A stretch of DNA of 64,000 nt from Roseibium album. GTDB taxonomy: Bacteria > Pseudomonadota > Alphaproteobacteria > Rhizobiales > Stappiaceae. Location: contig CXTY01000003.1 in NCBI GenBank assembly GCA_001404055.1, positions 186,001 to 250,000 of the forward strand. Direction: 5' to 3'. Shown piece by piece: positions 54,707 to 63,812 of this stretch; positions within the stretch are counted from its first letter, which is position 1, and each line of letters opens with the position of its first letter. The notes under the pieces were generated by a model, which saw only the letters and a list, made by a program, of their open reading frames with translations, was not told where the DNA came from and did not search any database. The translations under genes were made by a program, and so were the position numbers.

Positions 54707-57067
54707 TCATGAAATCGTCCGCCCCGGTGTCAGACCATTGACCTTCTCGATGATCGACGCGGCGTCGATGCCAAAGTGACTGTAGAGGTCGCCAATCGTT
54801 CCAGTTTGACCGAAATGCTCAACACCAAGCGGGATTGTCTGGTGACCTGCAACACCGCCAAGCCAGGCTAGGGTCGCAGGATGGCCGTCAATAACCGTGA
54901 TCAGCTTGCAATGTTTCGGCAAGTCCTTCATGAGCCCTTCGATATGGGAGATAGCGGCCCTGTTTCCCCGCGAGCGTGCACGTTGAGCCGCGGTCCAGCC
55001 AGCATTCAACCGGTCAGCGGAAGTGACAGCCAGAACCCCAACATCACGGCGATTACCCGCGAGCTGTCCGGCAGCCTTGATCGCCTCAGGAGCAACCACG
55101 CCTTGATAGGCGATCACTACTTCACAGTTCGGTCCCGGCTTGCGCAGCCAGTACGCACCGTCGATGGCTCCTTGCCGGAAGTCCTCGTCAGCCCGTTTCA
55201 CCGGTTGCTCAATCGGGTTGGTCGAGAGCCTCAAATAAACCGAGCCACCGGTCTCGTCGCGCAGCCAGGTACGTTCGTCCGGATCACCTTCGCCGTCTCT
55301 TTGAAGATAGTCGAACGACCACTCCATGATGACGGCAAGCTCATCAGCAAAAGCCGGTTCAAATGCTGCGAGCCCGTCCTGGCTCATGCCGATGAGTGGT
55401 GTGCCGATTGACTGATGGACACCGCCTTCGGGCGAAAGCGTAACACCCGAGGGCGTGCCGACAATCATGAAGCGCGCGTCCTGATAACAGGCGTAGTTCA
55501 ACGCATCGAGACCACGACAGACAAATGGATCGTAAACCGTTCCGATCGGAATGAGACGCTCACTGAAAATCGAGTGAGACAACCCTGCCGCACCGAGCAG
55601 CAAGAAGAGGTTCATCTCCGCAATGCCCAATTCGATGTGCTGACCGTTCGGCGTGAACTCCCATTTGGCTGTTGAGGGAATACGATGCTCAATAAACGCA
55701 TCCGCTTTGGCTTCACGCGCAAACAGTTTGCGGCGGTTGACCCACGGTCCGAGGTTGGTCGTCCCGGTCACATCCGGTGAGGTCGTAACGATACGCTGCG
55801 CGAGCTTGCTGTCCCCCTTCGACAGATCATCCAGCACTTTGCCAAAGGCCATTTGTGTCGAGAGGTCCCGGTCCGACTGCAGCTCGACTGCAGGAACCGC
55901 GATCTTGTCATCAGAAAAACGGCGCGTGCCCTTGGCGAAAAAGGCAACCTGTTTCAGGAAGGCTTCGAGCGCGGGTGCATCCTCAACCGTTGCAAAGGGC
56001 TCCCACTCGTCACCTTCATCAACACCCATGTGTTTCTGCCAGGCTGCCATCTGGGTCTTGTTCATCAGTCCGCCGTGGTTGTCCTTGTGACCGGCAATCG
56101 GCGTACCCCATCCTTTGACTGTATAGGCCAGAAAACATGTCGGACGGTCGTGATCGATAGCAGCAAAGGCCTCTGCCATTGTCTCGGTGCAATTGCCACC
56201 GAGATTTTCCATAAGCGCTGCCAGCTCGCTATCGCTGCGCTTGTCAATCAGCGCGGTTACATCGCCCTGGTCACCAAGGTCATCCATCAGGCGCTGCCGC
56301 CAGACCGCACCTCCCATGAAGGTCAGCGCCGAATACTCCTGGTTGGAACAGTCATCAATCCATTGTCTCAGTCTGTCGCCGCCCGGCTCCTCGAAGGCAG
56401 CACGCTGCAGGGCGCCATATTTGACGCGCACAACCGCCCAGCCGAAGGCGTCAAAAATTTTCTCAACCCTGTCGAACAGGCCTTCGCGGACAATGCCGTC
56501 GAGCGACTGGCGATTGTAATCGATGATCCACCAGCAATTTCTCAGATCGTTTTTCCAGCCTTCCTGCAAGGCTTCATAAACGTTGCCTTCGTCCAGCTCC
56601 GCATCGCCAACCAGCGCAACCATGCGGCCAAGTGGTTTGTCTGCCGACCAGGATTTTGCAGCAATGTAGTCCTGCACAATTGAGGCAAAGGAAGTGATCG
56701 CGACACCCAGACCAACCGACCCCGTCGAGAAATCGACGTCGTCGATGTCCTTGGTTCTGGAGGGATAGGACTGTACCCCGCCAAACCCGCGAAAATTCTC
56801 CATCTTCTCGCGGGTCTGATTGCCCATCAGATACTGGATTGCGTGGAACACCGGAGATGCATGCGGTTTGACCGCTACGCGGTCCTCCGGGCGCAGCACA
56901 GAGAAATAAAGCGCTGTCATGATCGACACCATGGAGGCTGAACTTGCCTGGTGTCCGCCAATCTTGATGCCGTCCACCTTTGGCCGGGTGTGATTGGCGT
57001 GATGGATCATCCAGTGCGACAGCCACAACAAGCGTTGTTCAATTGTCTTGAGATGCTCGGTGCTCAT
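54707..57067 (-). CDS. mdeB: Single-chain E1-type TPP dehydrogenase, MdeB-like (2-oxobutyrate dehydrogenase E1)
   Basis: 786 residues of the transketolase/AceE superfamily. GHQASSASM (38-46) and the TPP/Mg motif GDAELDEGNVYEAL (154-167) followed by IDYNRQSLDG are present. The C-terminal half has the pyrimidine-binding region ELGIAEMNLFLLLGAAGLSHS. Pseudomonas putida mdeB, next to mdeA, encodes an E1 homologue assigned to 2-oxobutyrate oxidation. The same pairing with a methionine gamma-lyase is seen here, one gene apart. It is divergent from an Lrp-type regulator. Confidence 0.85.
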   Translation of the reverse strand: MSTEHLKTIEQRLLWLSHWMIHHANHTRPKVDGIKIGGHQASSASMVSIMTALYFSVLRPEDRVAVKPHASPVFHAIQYLMGNQTREKMENFRGFGGVQSYPSRTKDIDDVDFSTGSVGLGVAITSFASIVQDYIAAKSWSADKPLGRMVALVGDAELDEGNVYEALQEGWKNDLRNCWWIIDYNRQSLDGIVREGLFDRVEKIFDAFGWAVVRVKYGALQRAAFEEPGGDRLRQWIDDCSNQEYSALTFMGGAVWRQRLMDDLGDQGDVTALIDKRSDSELAALMENLGGNCTETMAEAFAAIDHDRPTCFLAYTVKGWGTPIAGHKDNHGGLMNKTQMAAWQKHMGVDEGDEWEPFATVEDAPALEAFLKQVAFFAKGTRRFSDDKIAVPAVELQSDRDLSTQMAFGKVLDDLSKGDSKLAQRIVTTSPDVTGTTNLGPWVNRRKLFAREAKADAFIEHRIPSTAKWEFTPNGQHIELGIAEMNLFLLLGAAGLSHSIFSERLIPIGTVYDPFVCRGLDALNYACYQDARFMIVGTPSGVTLSPEGGVHQSIGTPLIGMSQDGLAAFEPAFADELAVIMEWSFDYLQRDGEGDPDERTWLRDETGGSVYLRLSTNPIEQPVKRADEDFRQGAIDGAYWLRKPGPNCEVVIAYQGVVAPEAIKAAGQLAGNRRDVGVLAVTSADRLNAGWTAAQRARSRGNRAAISHIEGLMKDLPKHCKLITVIDGHPATLAWLGGVAGHQTIPLGVEHFGQTGTIGDLYSHFGIDAASIIEKVNGLTPGRTIS

Positions 57068-57161
57068 ATTCCTAAAAATCCTGCTGGTGCCGGTCTTGAA
57101 CTCAATCTAACGCTTGGTAGGGGCTGGAATCTTGCTATTTCATTATCGTCTGAGCTAGCTT

Positions 57162-57178
57162 TTGGTGACTTCCACCAA
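57162..57178. promoter_or_regulatory. Candidate Lrp-type operator at mdeB/Lrp promoter
   Basis: TTGGTG-N5-CACCAA is a perfect inverted repeat. Its left half belongs to a 14-bp direct repeat TTTTGGTGACTTCC at 57160-57173, repeated at 57191-57204. It lies between the divergent mdeB and Lrp genes and is a likely autoregulatory site. Confidence 0.55.
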
Positions 57179-57195
57179 GCATGAGGCAATTTTTG

Positions 57196-57663
57196 GTGAC
57201 TTCCGATAACTTGGACACCTTTGATATTCAGATCCTGCGCGAATTACGCCTTGATGGACGGATATCCATTCAAGAACTTTCAGACCGCATTGGCCTCAGC
57301 CCGACACCGGCAGCACGCCGTCTGAGACATCTTGAAGACCGAGGCATCATCACCGGCTATTGCGCCCTGATTGACGAAGTAGCGCTCGGTTATGAGGTTT
57401 CGGTCTTCGTCTCCGTACAGCTCGACAAGCAGATCGACGTCAGTCTGGATCAGTTCGAACGCGCTATTCAGGCATTTCCCGAAGTCGTTGACTGCTGGCT
57501 GATGACTGGCAATCGGGATTACCTGATGCGTGTGGCAACCACCGGACTGGCGGCCTTCGAAATTTTCCTGACCGGAAAACTCACGAAGGTGCCCGGTGTT
57601 GCCAATATCGAGAGTTCGATCCCCTTGAGGCGCGTGAAGTCCGGCGTTTCGCGAACACCTTAA
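57196..57663 (+). CDS. Lrp/AsnC-family regulator (divergent from mdeB)
   Basis: About 155 residues. The helix-turn-helix is LDGRISIQELSDRIGLSPTPAARRLRHLEDRGII, followed by an AsnC ligand-binding domain (VVDCWLMTGNRDYLMRV). GTG 57196 is preferred because GAGG lies 9 nt upstream; ATG 57181 is the outer option but has no ribosome binding site. Its end overlaps the convergent mdeA end by 4 bp. It is the likely regulator of mdeB. Confidence 0.88.
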   Translation: MTSDNLDTFDIQILRELRLDGRISIQELSDRIGLSPTPAARRLRHLEDRGIITGYCALIDEVALGYEVSVFVSVQLDKQIDVSLDQFERAIQAFPEVVDCWLMTGNRDYLMRVATTGLAAFEIFLTGKLTKVPGVANIESSIPLRRVKSGVSRTP

Positions 57664-58862
57664 GCGGCGTTGGCAACCACAACATCCGGCATGGCCTGTT
57701 TCAGGTCATCGAGGATATCGTCAAGGTCTTCCAGCCCAACCGAAAGCCTTACAAGGCCATCACTGATACCATGCGCAGCACGTTCTTCGGGCGTATAGGT
57801 CGAATGGGTCATGGAAGCCGGATGCTGAATGAGCGTCTCCGCATCTCCGAGTGAAACCGCCCGCTGGATCATTTGCAGCGCGTTCATCATGCCCGTCCCG
57901 GCCTCAAGACCACCTTCGAGTTCAAACGCGATCATGCCACCCGGCTGAGTCATCTGCCGCGTCGCCAGACCGTGCTGCTCGAAGCTTTCCAGGCCAGGAA
58001 AATGAACTTTGGAAACAGCAGGGTGATCCTCAAGCCATTCGGCAACCTTCTGCGCAGAAGAACAATGCCGGTCCATGCGCAGTGCAAGTGTCTTCAGTCC
58101 GCGCATGATCAGAAGCGCGTTGAAGGGCGCCATGACCGCACCGGTCATGTCCTTCATGCCGACCAGACGGATTTCGCTGATCTGCTCCTCGTTACCTACG
58201 ACGAGACCCGCGACCACATCGCCATGACCGCCAAGATATTTGGTTGCCGAATGCAGAACAATATCAGCACCCATCTCAACCGGCCGCGTCAGGTAAGGTG
58301 TCGCATAGGTGTTGTCGACAACGACTGTCGCACCGGCTTCATGAGAGATTTCGGAGATCCGCTCAATGTCGACAAGACGCATGTTCGGGTTGGCTGGCGT
58401 CTCGAAATAAACGACACGTGTCTTGTCCGAGATAGCTGCGCACAGGTTCTCGGGATTGGTCATGTCCACATGGGAGATCTTGATGCCGAACTTGGTGAGT
58501 CCATGACGCATGAAAGCAAATGTGCAGCCATATAGCGTTTCATCGACGATGATCTCGTCACCCGGGGCCACCAGGGTCCAAAGCGTTGCTGTTATCGCGC
58601 CCATTCCTGAAGACAGAGCAAGCCCCGCTTCCGCGCCTTCCAGTTCGGCGATCCGGCGTTCCAGCAGATCAAGCGTCGGATTCGAAATGCGACTGTAGAT
58701 ATGGCCAGCGCGCTCACCGGCAAACATTTCTCCACCAGCTTCAGCCGTTTCGAACACGAAGGTAGACGTCAAATGCAACGGCGGTGTCAGGGCGCCTTCA
58801 TTGTCCTGCGGCTTATAGGCGTGGTGGATGGCGCGGCTTGCGAAACCTTTGGCAGTGCTCAT
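57660..58862 (-). CDS. mdeA: Methionine gamma-lyase
   Basis: 400 residues, a PLP trans-sulfuration-family enzyme. The PLP Lys208 is in HSATKYLGGHGD. YSRISNPT holds the Tyr/Arg phosphate contacts, and ETLYGCTFAF carries Cys113 in the position of the Cys characteristic of methionine gamma-lyases (Cys116 in P. putida). It splits methionine into methanethiol, ammonia and 2-oxobutyrate. It is flanked by mdeB and two Lrp-type genes, a methionine-degradation module. Confidence 0.92.
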   Translation of the reverse strand: MSTAKGFASRAIHHAYKPQDNEGALTPPLHLTSTFVFETAEAGGEMFAGERAGHIYSRISNPTLDLLERRIAELEGAEAGLALSSGMGAITATLWTLVAPGDEIIVDETLYGCTFAFMRHGLTKFGIKISHVDMTNPENLCAAISDKTRVVYFETPANPNMRLVDIERISEISHEAGATVVVDNTYATPYLTRPVEMGADIVLHSATKYLGGHGDVVAGLVVGNEEQISEIRLVGMKDMTGAVMAPFNALLIMRGLKTLALRMDRHCSSAQKVAEWLEDHPAVSKVHFPGLESFEQHGLATRQMTQPGGMIAFELEGGLEAGTGMMNALQMIQRAVSLGDAETLIQHPASMTHSTYTPEERAAHGISDGLVRLSVGLEDLDDILDDLKQAMPDVVVANAA

Positions 58863-58932
58863 GACGTTCTCCCTAATCTGAACATGAGCAATATGAACGA
58901 AGCCGAGTGGCAGTAGATTTCAAATTCTGTCA

Positions 58933-58954
58933 CTGCTAATCTTCAAATTAGCAG
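58933..58954. promoter_or_regulatory. Candidate MdeR operator
   Basis: CTGCTAAT-N6-ATTAGCAG is a perfect 8-bp inverted repeat, 71 bp upstream of mdeA and 22 bp upstream of the second Lrp gene. TTCAAATT is repeated at 58919-58926 and 58943-58950. This is a fitting autoregulatory Lrp site. Confidence 0.6.
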
Positions 58955-58975
58955 ATTCTACCAACGAGCTATGCA

Positions 58976-59434
58976 ATGGACGCAAAAGACCGCCAAATTA
59001 TCCGTGCGCTTCAGGCCGATGGCCGCATGACCAATCAGGACCTGGCCGACCACGTGAATCTTTCCCCATCACCCTGCCTCAGAAGACTGCGAAATCTGGA
59101 GGCCTCGGGAGCAATACGTGGGTTTTCGGTTGACGTCGACGCACACGCCTACGGACTACCGATTACAGTTTTCGTACGCATTCGCCTTGAAAGGCACAAT
59201 GAAGACGATGTCCGAAACTTTGAAAGCCGGATTCAACGCATCGACGAGGTGCTGGAGTGCCATGTTTTGACGGGCGCGATGGACTACCAGCTTCGCGTGG
59301 TTGTCTCCAGTCTTGATGCCTATGAAGAGTTCATTCGAAACAACATTCACCCCATCGGCGGCATTGCCTCAATCGACACAAGCTTCGTTTATGGCCACGT
59401 AAAGAAGACAGCCGTCTTTCCCGCCCTTGGCTAA
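58976..59434 (+). CDS. mdeR: Lrp/AsnC-family regulator, MdeR-like
   Basis: 152 residues. The helix-turn-helix is ADGRMTNQDLADHVNLSPSPCLRRLRNLEASGAIRG, followed by an AsnC-type domain (HVLTGAMDYQLRVVV). It is divergent from mdeA in the same arrangement as P. putida mdeR-mdeA. The symbol rests on that synteny. Confidence 0.88.
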   Translation: MDAKDRQIIRALQADGRMTNQDLADHVNLSPSPCLRRLRNLEASGAIRGFSVDVDAHAYGLPITVFVRIRLERHNEDDVRNFESRIQRIDEVLECHVLTGAMDYQLRVVVSSLDAYEEFIRNNIHPIGGIASIDTSFVYGHVKKTAVFPALG

Positions 59435-59615
59435 CCCCGGTCTGCGACACAGGGTTATCTGAACCTACAAGTGTCTATCCTCCTCGACCGCCAGATGGCT
59501 TCAGTTTGGTGGCAGACCATCTCATGCCGTCCGGACGAGGTGAAACGTAGATCCGGGACCGCCAACTCCCAACGGTCCTGTTAAAAATTCTTTTAAAATC
59601 AACAAGCAAAAGCAG

Positions 59616-59637
59616 GTCCCGGCTCGGAGGCCGGGAC
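59616..59637 (-). terminator. Hairpin after the sugar ABC operon
   Basis: GTCCCGGC (59616-59623) pairs perfectly with GCCGGGAC (59630-59637), loop 6 nt. On the minus strand it is followed by CTGCTTTTGC, a moderate T-rich tail, 30 bp beyond the ATPase stop. Confidence 0.55.
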
Positions 59638-59668
59638 AGTAGTGTTTGCGGCGGGTTTATTAACAGTC

Positions 59669-60730
59669 TTAAGCCGCCAAACGTCGGCCCTTCTGGTCAA
59701 AAAGATGCGTCTTGTCCAGGTCCAGCGCGATATCAACCGGTTCGCCTGCCTTGAGTGGATAATGCCCATGCTGTCTGACGAGCACCTGCCCAACGCCCGG
59801 AACTTTCGCGTGGATATTGGTGTCCGATCCCAGATGCTCAACGAGTTCGGCGACACCTGAGAGATGCGCCTTTTCCGGCGAAACGATATTGAGATGTTCC
59901 GGTCGTACACCAAGTTCGCTGACGGAATCTTTATCCGGCGTTCCCGCCATCTGGAGAACAGTGCCGTCTTTCAACTGTATGCCATTGCTATTCTGCTCGA
60001 CGCTGAGAATGTTCATCGTTGGTGATCCGATAAACTGGGCAACGAACTTGTTGGCAGGACTTTCATAGAGATCCAGCGGTGTTCCCACTTGCTGGATCTT
60101 GCCCGCATTCAAAACAACGATCCTGTCCGCGAGCGTCAACGCTTCGACCTGGTCATGGGTGACATAGATCATCGTGGCGGCCAGACGCTGATGCATGCGG
60201 GCTATTTCCAGCCGCATTTCAACGCGCAACGCAGCATCGAGATTGGACAAAGGTTCATCGAACAGAAACGCGCTCGGATCCCGCACAATCGCCCGTCCCA
60301 TTGCCACTCTCTGGCGCTGGCCACCAGAAAGCGCTTTGGGCAAACGTTTGGTCAAAGCTGTCAGGCCAAGCGTTTTTGCCGCTTCGCCAACTTTTCGGTC
60401 ACGTTCTTCCGAACCCGATTTCCTGATTTCCAGCGAAAATCCCATGTTCCGTGCCACATCCATATGCGGATAGAGCGCATAGGACTGGAACACCATGGCC
60501 ATATCCCTGTCGCGCGGTGGCACTTCATTCATGCGTTCGCCGTTTATCAGGAATTCACCACCCGTGATTGGCTCCAGACCGGCAATCATTCGCAACAACG
60601 TCGACTTTCCGCATCCAGACGGACCGACCAGAACCAGGAACTCACCGTCCTCGATCGTCAGGTCGATATCGCGCATGACTTCAACAGATCCATACGCCTT
60701 GGTGATATTTTGCAACTCGATGCGTGCCAT
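59669..60730 (-). CDS. CUT1-type sugar ABC transporter ATPase (UgpC/MalK-like)
   Basis: 353 residues. Walker A is [16 protein letters not shown], the Q-loop is VFQSYALYPHMDVARNMGF, the signature is [15 protein letters not shown], and Walker B is AFLFDEPLSNLDAALR. The C-terminal 110 residues form the TOBE-type regulatory domain (GVRPEHLNIV). It energises the two permeases upstream. Confidence 0.94.
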   Translation of the reverse strand: MARIELQNITKAYGSVEVMRDIDLTIEDGEFLVLVGPSGCGKSTLLRMIAGLEPITGGEFLINGERMNEVPPRDRDMAMVFQSYALYPHMDVARNMGFSLEIRKSGSEERDRKVGEAAKTLGLTALTKRLPKALSGGQRQRVAMGRAIVRDPSAFLFDEPLSNLDAALRVEMRLEIARMHQRLAATMIYVTHDQVEALTLADRIVVLNAGKIQQVGTPLDLYESPANKFVAQFIGSPTMNILSVEQNSNGIQLKDGTVLQMAGTPDKDSVSELGVRPEHLNIVSPEKAHLSGVAELVEHLGSDTNIHAKVPGVGQVLVRQHGHYPLKAGEPVDIALDLDKTHLFDQKGRRLAA

Positions 60731-60740
60731 TGAGAAGCTC

Positions 60741-61583
60741 CTAGCCTTTCACGGCGCCAGAGGTTAGCCCCTGGACCAGATATCGTTGAATGAAGATGAA
60801 GAAGAGGCAGGACGGCACGAGCGCGAGCACTCCTGCTGCCATCATCTGCCCCCAGTCGACGGAGAACTTCGAGACGAAAGTCAGCAACCCGACCGGGAAG
60901 GTCATTGTGTCGTTGGAATTGATCAGCATCAGCGCGAAGAGCAATTCGCTCCAGGCAGCCGTGAAGATGAACCCTAGCGTCGCGGCCAACCCGGGAAGCG
61001 TGAGCGGAAGGATGATTTTCCGAAGTGCCTGAAAACGCGTGCAACCGTCGATCATGCCGGCTTCTTCCAGATCCTTCGGAATTCCGTCAAAGAAAGACTG
61101 CATGAGGAAAGTGGCAAAGGGGATGTTGAAGGCCGTATAGACGATGATCAGACTTGTCAGGGAATTGAGCAATCCCACCGCCGCGACGATCTTGTAGATC
61201 GGCGCGATGATCATCAGTAGCGGAAACATCTGCGTGATCAACATCGCCGCGATGATCAGGCGCTTGCCGCGAAAGTCAAAGCGGGAGAACGCATAGCCTG
61301 CTGCCGCTGCAATACAAGTGGTGATGGCCGCCGTTCCGAGAGAGACCACAAGGCTGTTGCGAAAATAGGCAAGGAAATCCGTGTGCAACAGCACTGTCCG
61401 AAAGTTCTCAAAAGTGAAGCTGCTCGGCACCAGTGCCGTGCCGTCTGTGAATATCAGTTTGTCCGGTGTGACGGCGATCTTGGCAAGCCAGTAGAGCGGG
61501 AACAGGGCAAAGGCGACATAAAACCCCAGTGCCAGATATTTGCCCGCAACCGCGACGGTGGATTGTTTACCGAAGTTTCTCAT
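60741..61583 (-). CDS. CUT1-type sugar ABC permease (MalG-like)
   Basis: 280 residues with six transmembrane helices. The EAA loop EEAGMIDGCTRFQALRKIILPLTLPGLAAT is clear (split at the motif). It starts 8 bp after the other permease. Confidence 0.94.
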   Translation of the reverse strand: MRNFGKQSTVAVAGKYLALGFYVAFALFPLYWLAKIAVTPDKLIFTDGTALVPSSFTFENFRTVLLHTDFLAYFRNSLVVSLGTAAITTCIAAAAGYAFSRFDFRGKRLIIAAMLITQMFPLLMIIAPIYKIVAAVGLLNSLTSLIIVYTAFNIPFATFLMQSFFDGIPKDLEEAGMIDGCTRFQALRKIILPLTLPGLAATLGFIFTAAWSELLFALMLINSNDTMTFPVGLLTFVSKFSVDWGQMMAAGVLALVPSCLFFIFIQRYLVQGLTSGAVKG

Positions 61584-61591
61584 GACGCGCC

Positions 61592-62521
61592 TCAGATCTT
61601 CACAAGCTTACGGCGCAATACCAGGAGGATGGCAGCGTAGATGAGCAACAGTCCCAGAAGCGCGACAGCGATTGCAGACGCATAGCCAAAGTCGAGTTTC
61701 CGGAAGGCTGTCGTGAATATGTACGTCGAGAGGATTTGTGTTGAATTGGCCGGTCCGCCGCCCGTCATGACAAAGATGAGGTCTGCGAAATTGGCAATCC
61801 AGATGGTTCGCAGCATGACTGTGATCGCGATCATCGGCGCCAGAAAAGGCAAAGTTATCTTTGTGAAACACTGCCAGGTTGATGCACCGTCGATTTCCGC
61901 GGCTTCATAGAGCTCACCCGGAATCGACTGCAGTGCGGCCAGCAGGGTAATGGCAAAAAAGGGAATGCCAAACCAGACGTTGGCCGTGATCGGACCCCAC
62001 ATGGCAAGATCCGGATCGGCAAGAATATTGTATGGCTCTGAAAGAATACCAAGCGCCGCGAGCCAATGCGGGAGCGGACCGATAGTTGGATTGAACAGCC
62101 ACGCCCACGTCAAAGCGGACAAAAAGGTCGGAACGGCCCAGGGCAGAAACACCAGCGCCTGCACAAGGCGTTTGCCGTGGAATTGTGTATTCAGCAGCAG
62201 CGCAAGGCCAAGACCGAGAAAAAACTGCAAGCTGATCGAACCGAGCGTCCACCAGAACGTGTTTGTCAGTGCAAGCCAGAACTTTCTGTCGCTCCAAAGC
62301 GCCTGAAAATTCTCAAAGCCAACCCACCCGGTTTCGAATGGGCGCAATAGATTGACGGATTGGAACGCATAGGAAATTCCAATTGCCAGGGGGACCATCA
62401 TCACCAGCGCAATCAGGACGATTGCCGGGGAGAGGTAGAGATACGGTTCCACCAGATAGCGGAAATAGAAGGAAGGGCGCGCCCGGGTTTCCCCGGGCGC
62501 GGTGTCAGCAAGCGCTGTCAT
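61592..62521 (-). CDS. CUT1-type sugar ABC permease (MalF-like)
   Basis: 309 residues with six transmembrane helices and the EAA loop YEAAEIDGASTWQCFTKITLPFLAPM. It overlaps the binding-protein stop by 4 bp. Confidence 0.94.
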   Translation of the reverse strand: MTALADTAPGETRARPSFYFRYLVEPYLYLSPAIVLIALVMMVPLAIGISYAFQSVNLLRPFETGWVGFENFQALWSDRKFWLALTNTFWWTLGSISLQFFLGLGLALLLNTQFHGKRLVQALVFLPWAVPTFLSALTWAWLFNPTIGPLPHWLAALGILSEPYNILADPDLAMWGPITANVWFGIPFFAITLLAALQSIPGELYEAAEIDGASTWQCFTKITLPFLAPMIAITVMLRTIWIANFADLIFVMTGGGPANSTQILSTYIFTTAFRKLDFGYASAIAVALLGLLLIYAAILLVLRRKLVKI

Positions 62522-63774
62522 TGTGCTTCTTTCCAGCGGGAGTACTCGTTGGTCAGGAAATCAGCCCATTTGTCAGCAACTTCCTGCGCACTGATTTGAC
62601 CCAAAAGTGCCTCCTGGCTGCTTTCAAGTGCAATTGAGTCCGCGAAGTAGCCAAACTGCTCCAGATAGGTCGGCATCACTGTTGGAACATATTGGTCACC
62701 GTTGAGTGTATCGAACCATCCGGCGAACTGTTCCGTCTTGAAATGCGGATCCTGCTCGGCACCTTCATGGATCGGAATGACACCAACTCGTTTCGCCCAA
62801 ATCGCATTGGCTTCCGGGCTTGAAAGATGCGCGATGAGCTTCCAGGAAAGGTCCTCATCCTTGGTGCTGTCGAACATTGCCCAACCCGCGAAACCGATTG
62901 TCGGAAAAGCCTTGCCTGAAGGCCCGACCGGCATCGGGATCACTGCAAAGTCTTCGGCGTCCATCCGCTCGGAAACAGCGATCAGTGCATCGGGGTCCTG
63001 ATCCAGAAACGCGCAGGTGCCTGAATAGAAACCGGCAACGATTTCGTTAAAGCCCCAGCTGACGGAATCCTTGGGCGCATAACCTTTCTGGTACATGTCG
63101 ATCAGGAACTGTATGCCCTCGACGGAGCCAGGCTGGTTCAACGTGCTTTTGCCATTCTCGTCAAAGAACGTGTTGTCGCCATTCATTGTCGCCGCCATCA
63201 TGATCCAGCCGTTCAGACCACCTGGCCCACCACGTAGGCAATAGCCGGACTTTCCGTCCAGTTCGGATACGGCTTTTGAGGCTGCCATGAACTCATCCAT
63301 GGTCTTTGGCGGCTGTTCCACACCAGCTTCCTTGAGCAGGTTCTTGTTGTAGAACATTGCCCTGAGATAGAAGCCGTAAGGGATCAGCCGGGCCGTTTCG
63401 CCATCGGTCTGTCGACCCATGTCCAGAGATTTCTGCGTCAGCGTGCTGCCGTGCTCCCAACCGGCAATCTTGCTGTTCAGATCGACAAGCCTGTCCTTGT
63501 AGATACCTGCCCAACGGTCGGGCATTTCCACGACGTCCGGAATGTCACCACCTGCGACCATGGTCGCAAACTTTTCAAAAGCCTGCCCCCAGGGCAGCGA
63601 GACGATTTCGACTTCCGTACCCGGATTGGCCGCCTCGAATGCGTCGACCTGTTCCTGCAGAACTTTCGTCCGTTCAGGACTGGTGATGACCTCCACCAGT
63701 TTCAGAGTCTCGGCCTGGGCCGCGGCGGTTGCCATAAACGCGAGCGCACTGATGGCGCCAATTAGTTTTCCCAT
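62518..63774 (-). CDS. CUT1-type sugar-binding protein
   Basis: 418 residues from ATG 63774 (GGAGGAGATT upstream; the frame extends to 63861 but the signal peptide starts here). The signal peptide ends AAAQAE. Family 1 features are AFEAANPGTEVEIVSLPWGQAFEKFATMVAGG, YGFYLRAMFYNKNLLKEAGV and FPTIGFAGWAMF. The ligand is probably a sugar or polyol but cannot be named. Confidence 0.92.
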   Translation of the reverse strand: MGKLIGAISALAFMATAAAQAETLKLVEVITSPERTKVLQEQVDAFEAANPGTEVEIVSLPWGQAFEKFATMVAGGDIPDVVEMPDRWAGIYKDRLVDLNSKIAGWEHGSTLTQKSLDMGRQTDGETARLIPYGFYLRAMFYNKNLLKEAGVEQPPKTMDEFMAASKAVSELDGKSGYCLRGGPGGLNGWIMMAATMNGDNTFFDENGKSTLNQPGSVEGIQFLIDMYQKGYAPKDSVSWGFNEIVAGFYSGTCAFLDQDPDALIAVSERMDAEDFAVIPMPVGPSGKAFPTIGFAGWAMFDSTKDEDLSWKLIAHLSSPEANAIWAKRVGVIPIHEGAEQDPHFKTEQFAGWFDTLNGDQYVPTVMPTYLEQFGYFADSIALESSQEALLGQISAQEVADKWADFLTNEYSRWKEAQ

Positions 63775-63812
63775 AATCTCCTCCAATTTTACAAAGGGCT
63801 CTTTGACACGCC

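Noticed and set aside
55853..56683. 276-residue plus-strand frame
   Set aside because: Antisense shadow of mdeB, whose TPP motif lies in this stretch.
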